Of a stretch of DNA of 64,000 nucleotides, positions 1 to 10,671 are shown piece after piece (position 1 is the stretch's first letter; each line of letters starts with the position of its first letter). Source of the stretch: Fimbriimonadaceae bacterium (GTDB taxonomy: Bacteria; Armatimonadota; UBA10988); NCBI GenBank assembly GCA_020850355.1, contig JADZEX010000072.1, forward strand, positions 48,822 to 112,821, in the 5' to 3' direction. The position numbers and the translations under genes were made by a program. The notes under the pieces are model-generated. The model did not search any database, had not been told where the DNA came from, and saw only the letters and a program-made list of their open reading frames with translations.

Positions 1-2
1 CG

Positions 3-233
3 CTCGAAGCGATTGCCGAGACCGCCCTCGCCCGCAATACCGGCGCGCGGGCGCTGCGGACCATCATCGAGGAGATCATGCTGAACGTCGCGTTCGAGAT
101 CCCCTCGCTGAAGTACGTCAAGAAGTGCCGCATCACCGAGGCCACCGTGCGCGAGCGGCAAGATCCGTTGCTGCTGACGGCCGCCGGCGAGCACTTCAGC
201 CTGGTCGGCGAATCGCAAGAACCGGCCGCCTGA
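3..233 (+). CDS. clpX: ClpX C-terminal fragment (ATP-dependent protease ATPase subunit)
   Basis: The first bases continue an open frame that begins before the window, so only about 76 C-terminal residues are visible. They contain the conserved small-domain segment with the sequence GARALRTIIEEIM, followed by a helix ending in DLPS-like residues (EIPSLKYV), which is typical of the C-terminus of ClpX. ClpX is the AAA+ unfoldase that feeds tagged proteins to ClpP. The downstream neighbour is lon, 28 bp away on the same strand; the clpX-lon order is common in bacteria and supports the call. The ATPase motifs themselves lie outside the window, so the identification rests on the tail and the gene order. 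Confidence 0.82.
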   Translation, partial: LEAIAETALARNTGARALRTIIEEIMLNVAFEIPSLKYVKKCRITEATVRERQDPLLLTAAGEHFSLVGESQEPAA

Positions 234-261
234 GTCGGTCAACCTAAAGGGGTAGGGCGGC

Positions 262-2614
<2,353 letters not shown>

Positions 2615-2628
<14 letters not shown>

Positions 2629-3649
2629 CGGTCAGCCGCAGTTCGCCCCCCGCGCCGTCGTCGGCCCGCAGGCGGACGGCATCCAGGCCGCGGTACCAGT
2701 ACGGCTCACCGCGCGACTCGCGGCTGCCCTCGCCGCCGCGTACCGGTGGCACCGTGCGGGTCGCCAAGGCCGCCAGCGCGGTCGCCGCGGCCAACGCGCC
2801 GGAGGCGCCCCAGCACTCGCCGTAGAGCCCTTTGGGCGCGGCGCAGAGGGCGTCGTGCGGGCGTGGTGCGGTGCCGTTGGCGTCGCACAAGATCAGGTCG
2901 GCGGGGCGCGGCGCGAGGTCCAGCAGGCCACGGATTCGGGCCCCCCGGGCCGTCGCGCGGGCGAGCGGTTCGAGCAACAGCAGGCCCGCCCCTTCACCCA
3001 GCAGCAGGCCCGCGGTGGCAAACGGGTCGTGCTCGTCGGGGTCGTCGGTCGGGTCGTACTCGGCGCGGTGCGCGGCCAGCAGTTCGGGCGACAACGCCTC
3101 GGCGCCGCCAGCCAGCAGCGCGTCGGCGTGGCCACAGGCCAGCGCCACCAGCGCGGCGTGCAGCGCCAGGCTGCCGCTGGCGGCGCCGGCGGTGACCGTG
3201 GCGTGGTGGCCGCGGAGGTGGAAGTCGATGGCCAGCAGGCTGGCCGGCGTGTTGGCGAAGGCGTGCGTGAAGAGCACCGGCGTCGCGAACTTGACCCCGC
3301 GCTGCCGGACCCGCGCCGCGTAGCCGGCGGCGGTGGTGCCACAGCCGTAACGCGTGCCGAGCACCACGCCGGCGCGCTCCTCGGGGCAGGGCAGGGCGTC
3401 GAGTCCAGCATCGTCAAGGCACAGCTTGGCGGCCGCCAGGGCCAGTTCGCTGCAGCGGTCGAGGTAGGTCTTCTCGGCCACCAGGTAGTCGTTGACCTGC
3501 CAACCGACCAGCTCGGCGGCCAGCAGCGTCGGCTCGTGCGACCAGGGCCCCAGCCCGCTGACGCCCTGCGTGACGGCCTCGGCGAACGCCTCGAAGCCGC
3601 AGCCAATGGCGCTGACCACGCCCACGCCCGTGATGGCCACCTGCGTCAT
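2615..3649 (-). CDS. Catalytically degenerate beta-ketoacyl synthase-like protein (KS-beta / chain-length-factor-like)
   Basis: A 344-residue thiolase-fold protein of the beta-ketoacyl synthase family; its N-terminus (MTQVAITGVGVVSAIGCG) closely matches that of the FabF encoded next to it. The three residues needed for condensation are replaced: the nucleophilic Cys is Ala156 (GAASG), the first His is Asn258 (DANGT) and the second His is Glu278 (YGECWG). It therefore should not catalyse Claisen condensation. Inactive partners of this kind occur as chain-length factors in type II polyketide and aryl-polyene systems, so a heterodimer with FabF is the leading inference. The ATG at 3649 overlaps the fabF stop as ATGA, which decides the start over a GTG six bases upstream. 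It is the last gene of a nine-gene operon. Confidence 0.85.
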
Positions 3650-4797
3650 GCGCACCGTCCCAACAGCACTGCGGCGTTGTTGCCACCAATCCCGGCGCTG
3701 ATCGAGAGCGCCACCTCGAAGCTCGCGGCGCGGGGCACGCCGGGGACGCAGTCGAGGTCGCAGGCCGGGTCGGGGTCCGTCAGATTGAGCGTCGGCGGGG
3801 CGAGCTGGTGCTGCAAGGCCAGCACCGTGACCACCGCCTCCAGCGCCCCGGCCGCGCCCATCGCGTGGCCCGTGGCGGCCTTGATGGCGCTCACCGGCAC
3901 GTCGTAGGCGTGGGCGCCGAGCACCTCTTTGATGGCCGCCGTCTCGGCCGGATCGTGGTACTCGGTGCCGGTGGCGTGGGCATTGACATGCCCGATGCGC
4001 TGCGGCGCAACCTCCGCCTGCGCCAGGGCCAGGCGCATCGCGGCCACCATCCCGGCGCCGCCCTTGTCGGGCGCCGTCATGTGCCAGGCGTTGTTGTTGA
4101 CGCCGTAACCCAGCACGCTGGCCAACGGTCGCGCCCCGCGGGCGGCTGCGAAGGCGGCGTTCTCGACCACCAGCGCGCCGGCGCCTTCGCCGAAGATGGT
4201 CCCGCTGCGTTGCCGGTCGAAGGGCCGGATGGTGTCGGTGCTGACGGTGTGCAGGATGCTCAGGCCGCTCAGACAGAACAGCCCCAGTTCGTCGACCCCC
4301 ACCGCCAGCGCGGCATCGCAGAGGCCAAGCCGGACCAGGTCGGCGGCGTGCCCCAGCGCCTGGGTGCCGCTGGAGCAGGCATTGGAGAAAGTCACCGTCG
4401 GCGCACAGCCAGCCGCGGCGAGCGCGGCGGCGACCTGGTGGAACTCGCCGCTACGCTGCGCGGCGCCCGGCTCCGCAGCGGCCCAGAAGGCCTCCTGCCC
4501 GCCAAAGTTGGTGGCCACCACGGCGGCCATGTTGACCTCGGCCCCGGGCTCGTAGCCGGCTTGGGCCAGGGCCTCGGCCACCGCCAGGTCGGCGAAGCGT
4601 CGCCAGGGGGCCTGCTCGGCCGGCGGCAGGGCGGCCAGGTCGACCTCCCCGGCCAGCCGGTTGCGCAGCCCGTCGGCCGGCCAGCGGGTCAGGGGGCGCA
4701 GCCCGCTGTCGCCGGCCAACAGCCGGCGCCACAACGGCTCGACCCCACAGCCCAGCGCGCTGACCGCGCCCAGGCCGGTGACCACGACGTCGTTCAT
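3646..4797 (-). CDS. fabF: Beta-ketoacyl-ACP synthase II (FabF-type, active)
   Basis: A 383-residue condensing enzyme that elongates acyl-ACP with malonyl-ACP in type II fatty-acid or polyketide synthesis. All catalytic residues are present: Cys141 (NACSSGTQ), His274 (NAHATGTEYHD) and His311 (ATGHAMGAAGA); the 37-residue gap between the histidines matches E. coli FabF. The start is the ATG at 4797, which overlaps the fabG stop as ATGA; the open frame continues upstream into fabG but that part has no family similarity. The downstream inactive paralogue begins in the same way. Because the set fabF, KS-like, fabG and acpS lacks acpP, fabD and fabH here, it may be either housekeeping or a specialised lipid/polyene set. 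Confidence 0.92.
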   Translation of the reverse strand: MNDVVVTGLGAVSALGCGVEPLWRRLLAGDSGLRPLTRWPADGLRNRLAGEVDLAALPPAEQAPWRRFADLAVAEALAQAGYEPGAEVNMAAVVATNFGGQEAFWAAAEPGAAQRSGEFHQVAAALAAAGCAPTVTFSNACSSGTQALGHAADLVRLGLCDAALAVGVDELGLFCLSGLSILHTVSTDTIRPFDRQRSGTIFGEGAGALVVENAAFAAARGARPLASVLGYGVNNNAWHMTAPDKGGAGMVAAMRLALAQAEVAPQRIGHVNAHATGTEYHDPAETAAIKEVLGAHAYDVPVSAIKAATGHAMGAAGALEAVVTVLALQHQLAPPTLNLTDPDPACDLDCVPGVPRAASFEVALSISAGIGGNNAAVLLGRCA

Positions 4798-5537
4798 GCG
4801 CTCAACCCGCCATCGATCACGAAGACCTGCCCGGTGACGTAGGCCGCCAGCGGTGAGGCCAGGTAGACCACCAGCGCGGCGACCTCTTCCGGCCGGCCGA
4901 ACCGTCCGAGCGGGATCTGGTCCAACAGCTTCTCCATCCGCGGCGCTGGCATCGCCGCGGTCAAGTCGGTGGCGATCAGCCCCGGTGCGACGGCGTTGAC
5001 GGTGATCCCGCGCTTCGCCAGCTCCCGGGCGGCAGCCTTGGTGAGTCCGATCAGCCCCGCTTTGGCGGCCGAGTAGTTGGCGCGCAGCACATCGCCGCGC
5101 AGGCCCGCCACCGACGAGATGTTGATCACCCGCCCGCTGCCCGACTGCCCGAGCGCCCGAGCGCCGTGCTTCAGCGTGTGGAAGGCCCCGCGCAGGTTGG
5201 CGTCGAGGACCTCGTCCCATTCGCTGGTGCTCATGTAGGTGAGGTACTTGTCACGCAGCAGACCGGCGTTGTTGACCAGAATGTCGAGCCCCCCGAGGGC
5301 TGCCGCGGTGTCGGCCAGCAACGTCTTGACGGCGTCTTCGTCGGCCACGTCGGCCGGCAGGGCGACAGCCTGGCGACCCATCGCCTGCAACTGCGTCACG
5401 ACCGCGGCGGCCTGCTCGCCGGAGCTGCGGTAGTGCACGGCGACCTCGGCGCCGGCCTCGCCGAGAGCGAGAGCGACCGCGCGCCCGATGCCTTTGGCCG
5501 CCCCGGTGACCAGGGCCCGCTTGCCGGCCAACAACAT
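4794..5537 (-). CDS. fabG: 3-oxoacyl-ACP reductase (FabG-type SDR)
   Basis: A 247-residue short-chain dehydrogenase of classical size. It has the nucleotide-binding GAAKGIGRA motif near residue 12, the NNAG motif, and the active-site Ser and YSAAK Tyr-Lys pair, and it ends in the typical GQVFVIDGGLSA. FabG reduces 3-oxoacyl-ACP with NADPH in the second step of each elongation cycle. A strong GGGAGGAC ribosome-binding site lies just upstream of the ATG. It sits between acpS (13-bp gap) and fabF (4-bp overlap), so it should be translated together with them. FabG-like SDRs are numerous; the fatty-acid or polyketide role is inferred from these neighbours. Confidence 0.93.
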   Translation of the reverse strand: MLLAGKRALVTGAAKGIGRAVALALGEAGAEVAVHYRSSGEQAAAVVTQLQAMGRQAVALPADVADEDAVKTLLADTAAALGGLDILVNNAGLLRDKYLTYMSTSEWDEVLDANLRGAFHTLKHGARALGQSGSGRVINISSVAGLRGDVLRANYSAAKAGLIGLTKAAARELAKRGITVNAVAPGLIATDLTAAMPAPRMEKLLDQIPLGRFGRPEEVAALVVYLASPLAAYVTGQVFVIDGGLSA

Positions 5538-5550
5538 GCTGTCCTCCCGG

Positions 5551-5943
5551 TCAGGCCTCCAGCAGGGCCTGCGCCACGGCGGTGTCGCGGCAGTGCGAGA
5601 TGCTGAGATGCCAGCGCCGCCCGCCGAGCTGGGCGCAGCGCGCCGCGGCGCCGCCCGACAAGGTGACTCGAGGCACCCCCGCCGAATCGTTGACGATTTC
5701 GATGTCGGTGAAGTTCACGCCGCCGCCCCAGCCGGTGCCGAGGGCCTTCATGACGGCTTCCTTGGCCGCAAAGCGCCCGGCCAGCCGCGCCTCGGGATGC
5801 GCCAGAGCGGCCACCGCGGCGCGCTCGGTCGGGGTCAGCAGCCGTGCCAGGAAGCGCTCGCCGTGGCGCTGGTAGAGGCTGGCGATGCGGTCGATCGCCA
5901 CGATGTCGATACCGCTGCCGACGATCCCGGCGGGAGGCTGCAT
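5551..5943 (-). CDS. acpS: Holo-ACP synthase (4'-phosphopantetheinyl transferase)
   Basis: A 130-residue AcpS-type transferase that moves 4'-phosphopantetheine from CoA to a serine of acyl carrier protein. The N-terminal GIDIVAIDRI motif holds the first metal-binding Asp (Asp13), and the second conserved block RFAAKEAVMKALGTG carries the catalytic Glu and Lys; near the end SISHC matches the family SISH motif. The length agrees with the family (about 120-130). It starts 3 bp after the stop of the preceding metallo-beta-lactamase gene and is followed by fabG. The substrate carrier protein is not in the window. Confidence 0.95.
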   Translation of the reverse strand: MQPPAGIVGSGIDIVAIDRIASLYQRHGERFLARLLTPTERAAVAALAHPEARLAGRFAAKEAVMKALGTGWGGGVNFTDIEIVNDSAGVPRVTLSGGAAARCAQLGGRRWHLSISHCRDTAVAQALLEA

Positions 5944-5946
5944 CGC

Positions 5947-6903
<957 letters not shown>

Positions 6904-6919
6904 GGGCTGGCTACCCCGT

Positions 6920-7255
6920 TCAGGCCGTCAACTCGGCGACGGCGGCCGCGGCCGACTCGCGAATCTCGAAGAGCTTCGTGAACCCGGCGATATCGAAGAC
7001 CTCCCGCACGGCGTCCTGCATACCGCAGAGGCGCATCGCGAACTGGCCGCCCAGCGCGCGCTTGGCCAAGGTGATCAACACGCGCAGCCCGGCGCTCGAG
7101 ACGTAGTCGGTCGCACTCAGGTCGACCACCAGGTGTTTGCCGGCCGCGACCTGCTCCTGCAACTTCTCTTCGACGTCGGGCGCCGTGTAAGCATCGACGC
7201 GGCCCCGCACGGCCACCACTGCCAAGGCGTCGGTGCCGCCAACTTCAATCTCCAT
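6920..7255 (-). CDS. STAS-domain anti-anti-sigma factor (SpoIIAA/RsbV-like)
   Basis: A 111-residue single STAS domain. The sequence DLSATDYVSSAGLRVLI corresponds to the phosphorylation loop of SpoIIAA/RsbV, with Ser54 the likely acceptor. Such proteins, when unphosphorylated, bind the anti-sigma kinase and free its sigma factor; phosphorylation by the kinase reverses this. Its start overlaps the end of the RsbW-like kinase gene by 11 bp, so the two are translationally linked and probably act as partners. No sigma factor or PP2C phosphatase gene is seen in the window, so the target is unknown. Confidence 0.9.
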   Translation of the reverse strand: MEIEVGGTDALAVVAVRGRVDAYTAPDVEEKLQEQVAAGKHLVVDLSATDYVSSAGLRVLITLAKRALGGQFAMRLCGMQDAVREVFDIAGFTKLFEIRESAAAAVAELTA

Positions 7256-7688
7256 CCACCGCTCCCTCCCTGTCGGGAAGCTCCTTGCTCAACACGATCT
7301 CCTTACCCGCGCCCACCGGCCGGAGCTCGACCCGGTCCATCACCCGCCGCATCAAGTAGAGCCCCAGCCCGCCCACCTTGCGCTGTTCCACGGGCGCCTC
7401 CAAGTTTGGCTCGGCGACGCTCTCCCAGTCGAACGGTGGCGCCTCGTCGCGCACGCGCACCCGGAGGCAGGTCCCTTCCTCCTCGCAAATCACGCGAAAC
7501 GTCTCGAACTGCGCTGTCTCCACCGCGTGGAGCACGACGTTGGCCGCCGCTTCGTCGACGGCCAGCCGAATCCGCGCCACCTCGCTCGGCGGAAAGCCGA
7601 CCCGCCGGGCCACAAACCCGACGAAGTCGCCGATCAGCTCGAGGTAGGCCGCCTCGGTCGGCACCACCAGCTCGGAAACCTTGACCAC
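7245..7688 (-). CDS. RsbW/SpoIIAB-like anti-sigma serine kinase
   Basis: About 147 residues with the GHKL ATPase fold of anti-sigma kinases: the N box RLAVDEAAANVVLHAV with its metal-binding Glu and Asn, and a G1/G2-like segment containing GGLGLYLMRRVMD. The family phosphorylates STAS antagonists and binds sigma factors. The start is uncertain: GTG at 7688, just after the upstream stop, gives an N-terminus matching the family, while a GTG at 7700 overlaps that stop. Further upstream in-frame residues are arginine- and glycine-rich and fall inside the UPF0173 gene, so they were excluded. It overlaps the STAS gene by 11 bp. Confidence 0.88.
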   Translation of the reverse strand: MVKVSELVVPTEAAYLELIGDFVGFVARRVGFPPSEVARIRLAVDEAAANVVLHAVETAQFETFRVICEEEGTCLRVRVRDEAPPFDWESVAEPNLEAPVEQRKVGGLGLYLMRRVMDRVELRPVGAGKEIVLSKELPDREGAVDGD

Positions 7689-7693
7689 CGTCC

Positions 7694-8380
7694 TCAACAC
7701 TCCAAGCTGTCGCCCGGCGCCAGGAGGCGCACCTCCGCGGCGTCGCCGACCGCGGCCGCGAAGGCCGCCGGGTCTTGCCGGATCGCCGGAAACGTGTCGT
7801 AGTGACACGGCACGGCGATCCGCGGCCGGATCAGCCGCACCGCCTCCGCCGCGTCGTCCGGGCCCATCGTGAAATGGTCCCCAATCGGCAGCAGCGCGAC
7901 GTCGATGCGATGGCGCCGTCCGACTAGCTCCAGGTCCGCGGTCAGCCCGGTGTCACCGAGGTGGTAGACGGTCCGACCCGCGGCGGTGTAGAGAATGCCC
8001 GCCGCGCCGCCGCAGTAGGTGATCGTCTGGTTGGCCTCGTCGACATACCCGGTGCCGTGGGTCGCATGGGTGAACTTGACGCGCCCGAAGGGATAGTCGC
8101 AAGCCCCCCCGATGTGCTGCGCCCGCGCGTCGACGCCGCGCCAGCCCAACAGCGTGGCGAGTTCGTAGACCGCCACCACCGGCGCCTGCGTGCGGCGGGC
8201 GATGCTGACCGCGTCGCCGACATGATCGCCGTGACCGTGCGTCAGCAAGACCGCCTCGACCTCGACCTGGTCGGGCCCGACGCTGGCCTGGTCGTTGCCG
8301 CTCAGGAAGGGATCGAAGATCACCCGGCCGGCGGCCGACTCGACGATGAAGCAGGCGTGGCCGAGGAACGTCACTCGCAT
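7694..8380 (-). CDS. UPF0173-family metal-dependent hydrolase
   Basis: A 228-residue MBL-fold hydrolase close to the UPF0173 group (YtkL-like), which starts with a short MRVTFLGHACFIVES-like strand. The zinc motif is LLTHGHGDHVGDA near residue 50, and later histidines include THATHGTG, LGDTG and VPCHYDTFP. The length is standard. Biological substrates of the family are poorly known. Its start lies inside the last 10 bp of the DHH phosphoesterase gene and its stop abuts the RsbW-like gene, so it is an internal gene of the operon. It is not closely related to the other MBL protein of the operon (5947-6903), which is longer and has a different N-terminus. Confidence 0.9.
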   Translation of the reverse strand: MRVTFLGHACFIVESAAGRVIFDPFLSGNDQASVGPDQVEVEAVLLTHGHGDHVGDAVSIARRTQAPVVAVYELATLLGWRGVDARAQHIGGACDYPFGRVKFTHATHGTGYVDEANQTITYCGGAAGILYTAAGRTVYHLGDTGLTADLELVGRRHRIDVALLPIGDHFTMGPDDAAEAVRLIRPRIAVPCHYDTFPAIRQDPAAFAAAVGDAAEVRLLAPGDSLEC

Positions 8381-9297
8381 CGTGGGGCTCCTTGCCCGAC
8401 GCTGGCCGCGACGCCCTGGATGCGGCTCACTAACTCGCCGGTCAAGGCGTGCAGAACATCCAGCCCGAGCGGCGCGCCGCTGGCCTTGGGGTGGCCGCCG
8501 CCGTCCAACGCCTCGGCGATGGCGTTGGAGTTGATGGCGTCGGACTTGGTCCGGAAACTGTACTTGGCCTGCCCCCGCTCCAACTGCCGCAGGTCCAGCA
8601 GCACCATCAGCGTGTGCGGATCGCCCAGCTCCTCAGCCACTTCGTTGACCGAACCCCAGCAGCAGACCGCCAGGATCCGCTGGTCGTCGCCCAGCGGGCC
8701 TGACACCGCCGTGGCCCGCGCCAGGGTGATGCTGCGCCGCCGTGCGGCCTGGGTCTGTTCGGCCGCCTCGCGCATCCGTGGCGACCAGTCGTAGACCCGC
8801 AGCGGGTCGGCGGTCAGCTCGTCGTACAGCTCCTGCACGCTGAGACTGCCCAAGATGTCGTTGAACTCCTGCGCTGCCGGCAGGTGGCGGATCCAGAGGT
8901 CCTGGTCGTGCGCGTAGTCGGCCAGCGTCTGGACCGGCACGGGAATCTCGAGCCCCTGCTCCAGCAGGTACTGCTTCACCACGTCGGCTGCGCAGCGCTC
9001 GCCGGAGAGGTCGATCCGGCACTCGACCATCCAGTCCTGGCGCAGCGAGCTGGCGTGGTGGTCGAACCAGTAGCACTCGATCCCGGCGGCGCGGATCTCC
9101 TCGAACAGCGGCTCGTCACGCATCGAGAGATCGGTGAACCACATCACGTCGTAGCGCTGCAACCGGGCGCGCACGGTGCCGGGCAGGCCGCTGTACTCGC
9201 AGAAGTAGACGTCGGCGTCGGGCAAGGCCACGCGGGCCAGCAGCGCACTGACCAGACCGTCCAGGTCGTTGTGCGTGAATATGGCTCGGTGGCCCAT
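8371..9297 (-). CDS. DHH-family phosphoesterase
   Basis: A 308-residue protein of the DHH superfamily. It has the first metal-binding motif HNDLDGLVSA at about residue 9, a second Asp in MWFTDLSMRD, and the name-giving DHH triad in YWFDHHASS near residue 78; a glycine-rich GGGHPKASG motif near the C-terminus corresponds to the DHHA1 substrate-binding part. Relatives include nanoRNase/pAp phosphatase (NrnA) and cyclic-di-AMP phosphodiesterases. The absence of attached GGDEF or PAS domains favours a NrnA-like nuclease or phosphatase, but the substrate is not certain. It is the first gene of the nine-gene minus-strand operon, and a near-consensus promoter lies about 110 bp upstream. Confidence 0.87.
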   Translation of the reverse strand: MGHRAIFTHNDLDGLVSALLARVALPDADVYFCEYSGLPGTVRARLQRYDVMWFTDLSMRDEPLFEEIRAAGIECYWFDHHASSLRQDWMVECRIDLSGERCAADVVKQYLLEQGLEIPVPVQTLADYAHDQDLWIRHLPAAQEFNDILGSLSVQELYDELTADPLRVYDWSPRMREAAEQTQAARRRSITLARATAVSGPLGDDQRILAVCCWGSVNEVAEELGDPHTLMVLLDLRQLERGQAKYSFRTKSDAINSNAIAEALDGGGHPKASGAPLGLDVLHALTGELVSRIQGVAASVGQGAPRCE

Positions 9298-9415
9298 CTT
9301 GCCTCCCTTCTACCGTCTCTCGGACAGCCCCGCCGCCGACCTGCGCACACCTCGGCACAGACCGTCTCGGGCCAGGCTGGCAGACCGCCGGGAGCCGGTT
9401 GCTGGGTAGCGCCTC

Positions 9416-9444
9416 ACTATAGGCTGCTGCCCGGCGGGTGTCAA
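9416..9444 (-). promoter_or_regulatory. Sigma70-type promoter of the nine-gene operon
   Basis: On the minus strand TTGACA (9444-9439) is followed after exactly 17 bp by TATAGT (9421-9416). This is a perfect -35 and a 5/6 -10 box. Transcription would begin near 9409, giving a leader of about 110 nt before the DHH gene at 9297. The rest of 9298-9506 shows no gene and no clear terminator for the upstream cysteine desulfurase gene. Confidence 0.75.
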
Positions 9445-9506
9445 CCGTGTTACCGCGCTGTAATCCCGCTGCCAAAGCGGGCTGTCGACCCTCTCTTGAA
9501 CTCGCT

Positions 9507-10661
9507 TCAGGCCGCTGTGGCCGCCGCTGGCAGCAGCTCCCGCAGGCGCTCGGCGGCCGGGGGCAAGGCCTCCAGCAGGGCGTCGATCTCGGCCTCCGTG
9601 GTGGTGTGCGCCAAGCTGATCCGCAACGAGCTGAAGGCTCGCTCGCGGCCCACCGTGGCCAGCAGCACGTGCGACGGATCGGTGGCGCCGCTGGCACAGG
9701 CCGAACCCGTCGAGACGCAGATCCCCGCACCGTCCAGCAAGATCAGCAGGTTTTCGCCGCTGACGCCGGCGATGCTCAGGTTCACGTTGTTGCCCAACCG
9801 CGGCGCCGGCGCACCGTTCAGCGTCCAGTCCGTGAGCTGCGCCTGCAGGCCGCGCAGCAGACGTTCGCGCAGCAGCTCCAGGCGGCTGCTCCGCGCGGCG
9901 CGTTCGGCCACCGCCAGGTCCAGGGCCGTCGCCAGCCCGACGATCCCGGCGACGTTTTCGGTGCCGGCCCGGCGGTTGCGTTCCTGCGTGCCGCCCAGAA
10001 TCAGCGGCCGCGGTCGGGTGCCGGTGCGGACGTAGGCGAAGCCGCAGCCGAGCGGGCCGTGCAGCTTGTGGGCGGTGCCCGCCAGCAGGCTGACTCCGAG
10101 TTCCTGCACATCGACCGCCAGCAGCCCCAGCGATTGCACCGCGTCGCACTGCAGGGGCACCCCGGCGGCGCGACAGATCGCGCCCAGCGCCGCGACCGGC
10201 TGCACCGTACCGATTTCGTTGTTGGCGTGCATCACCGCCACCAGCGCGGTCTCGGGCCGCAGCCGAGCGGCCACTTCGGCCGGATCGACGAAGCCGTCGG
10301 GCGAGGCTGCCAGGTACTCCAGCTCGAAGCCCTCGCGCGCCAACTGCTCCATCGCGTGCAGCACGGCGTGGTGTTCGAGCGGCGAGCAGAGCAGGTGGCG
10401 CCCCTTGGCGGCGCGGGCGCGCGCCGTGCCCAGAATGGTGTAGCTGTCGCTCTCACTGCCGCCCGAGGTGAACACGATCTCGGTCGGCCGCGCACCGATC
10501 TGGGCGGCGATCCGCTCCCGGGAGTCCTCGACCACTTTGCGCGCAGCGCGGCCAGCCTGGTGCAGGCTGCTGGCGTTGCCGCCGCCCTGCAGGTAGGGCA
10601 GCATCGCGTCCAGGACGCGCGGATCGAGCGGCGTGGTGGCAGCGTGGTCGAGGTAGATCAT
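9507..10661 (-). CDS. Cysteine desulfurase (NifS/IscS family)
   Basis: A 384-residue PLP-dependent enzyme that removes sulfur from cysteine for iron-sulfur clusters or thio-cofactors. The N-terminus MIYLDHAATTPLDP is diagnostic; the PLP lysine is Lys199 in GTAHKLHGPLG, the cofactor-stacking His is in LEHHAV, and the catalytic sulfur-accepting cysteine is Cys322 in GSACASG. The HANNEIGTVQP segment is also conserved. Its ATG lies 10 bp after the stop of the adenylate-cyclase gene, so it is the last gene of a three-gene transcript. No scaffold gene (iscU, sufU) or tRNA thiolase (mnmA) follows, so which pathway it serves is unclear. The molybdenum hydroxylase in this window would need such sulfur, but is far away. 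Confidence 0.95.
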   Translation of the reverse strand: MIYLDHAATTPLDPRVLDAMLPYLQGGGNASSLHQAGRAARKVVEDSRERIAAQIGARPTEIVFTSGGSESDSYTILGTARARAAKGRHLLCSPLEHHAVLHAMEQLAREGFELEYLAASPDGFVDPAEVAARLRPETALVAVMHANNEIGTVQPVAALGAICRAAGVPLQCDAVQSLGLLAVDVQELGVSLLAGTAHKLHGPLGCGFAYVRTGTRPRPLILGGTQERNRRAGTENVAGIVGLATALDLAVAERAARSSRLELLRERLLRGLQAQLTDWTLNGAPAPRLGNNVNLSIAGVSGENLLILLDGAGICVSTGSACASGATDPSHVLLATVGRERAFSSLRISLAHTTTEAEIDALLEALPPAAERLRELLPAAATAA

Positions 10662-10671
10662 CGCGCCACCC

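Noticed and set aside
3650..3655. GTG start two codons upstream for the ketosynthase-like gene
   Set aside because: The ATG at 3649 overlaps the fabF stop as ATGA and gives the normal family N-terminus.
4798..5220. Longer FabF starting inside fabG
   Set aside because: The extra N-terminal residues do not match any ketosynthase, and ATG 4797 overlaps the fabG stop in an ATGA arrangement.
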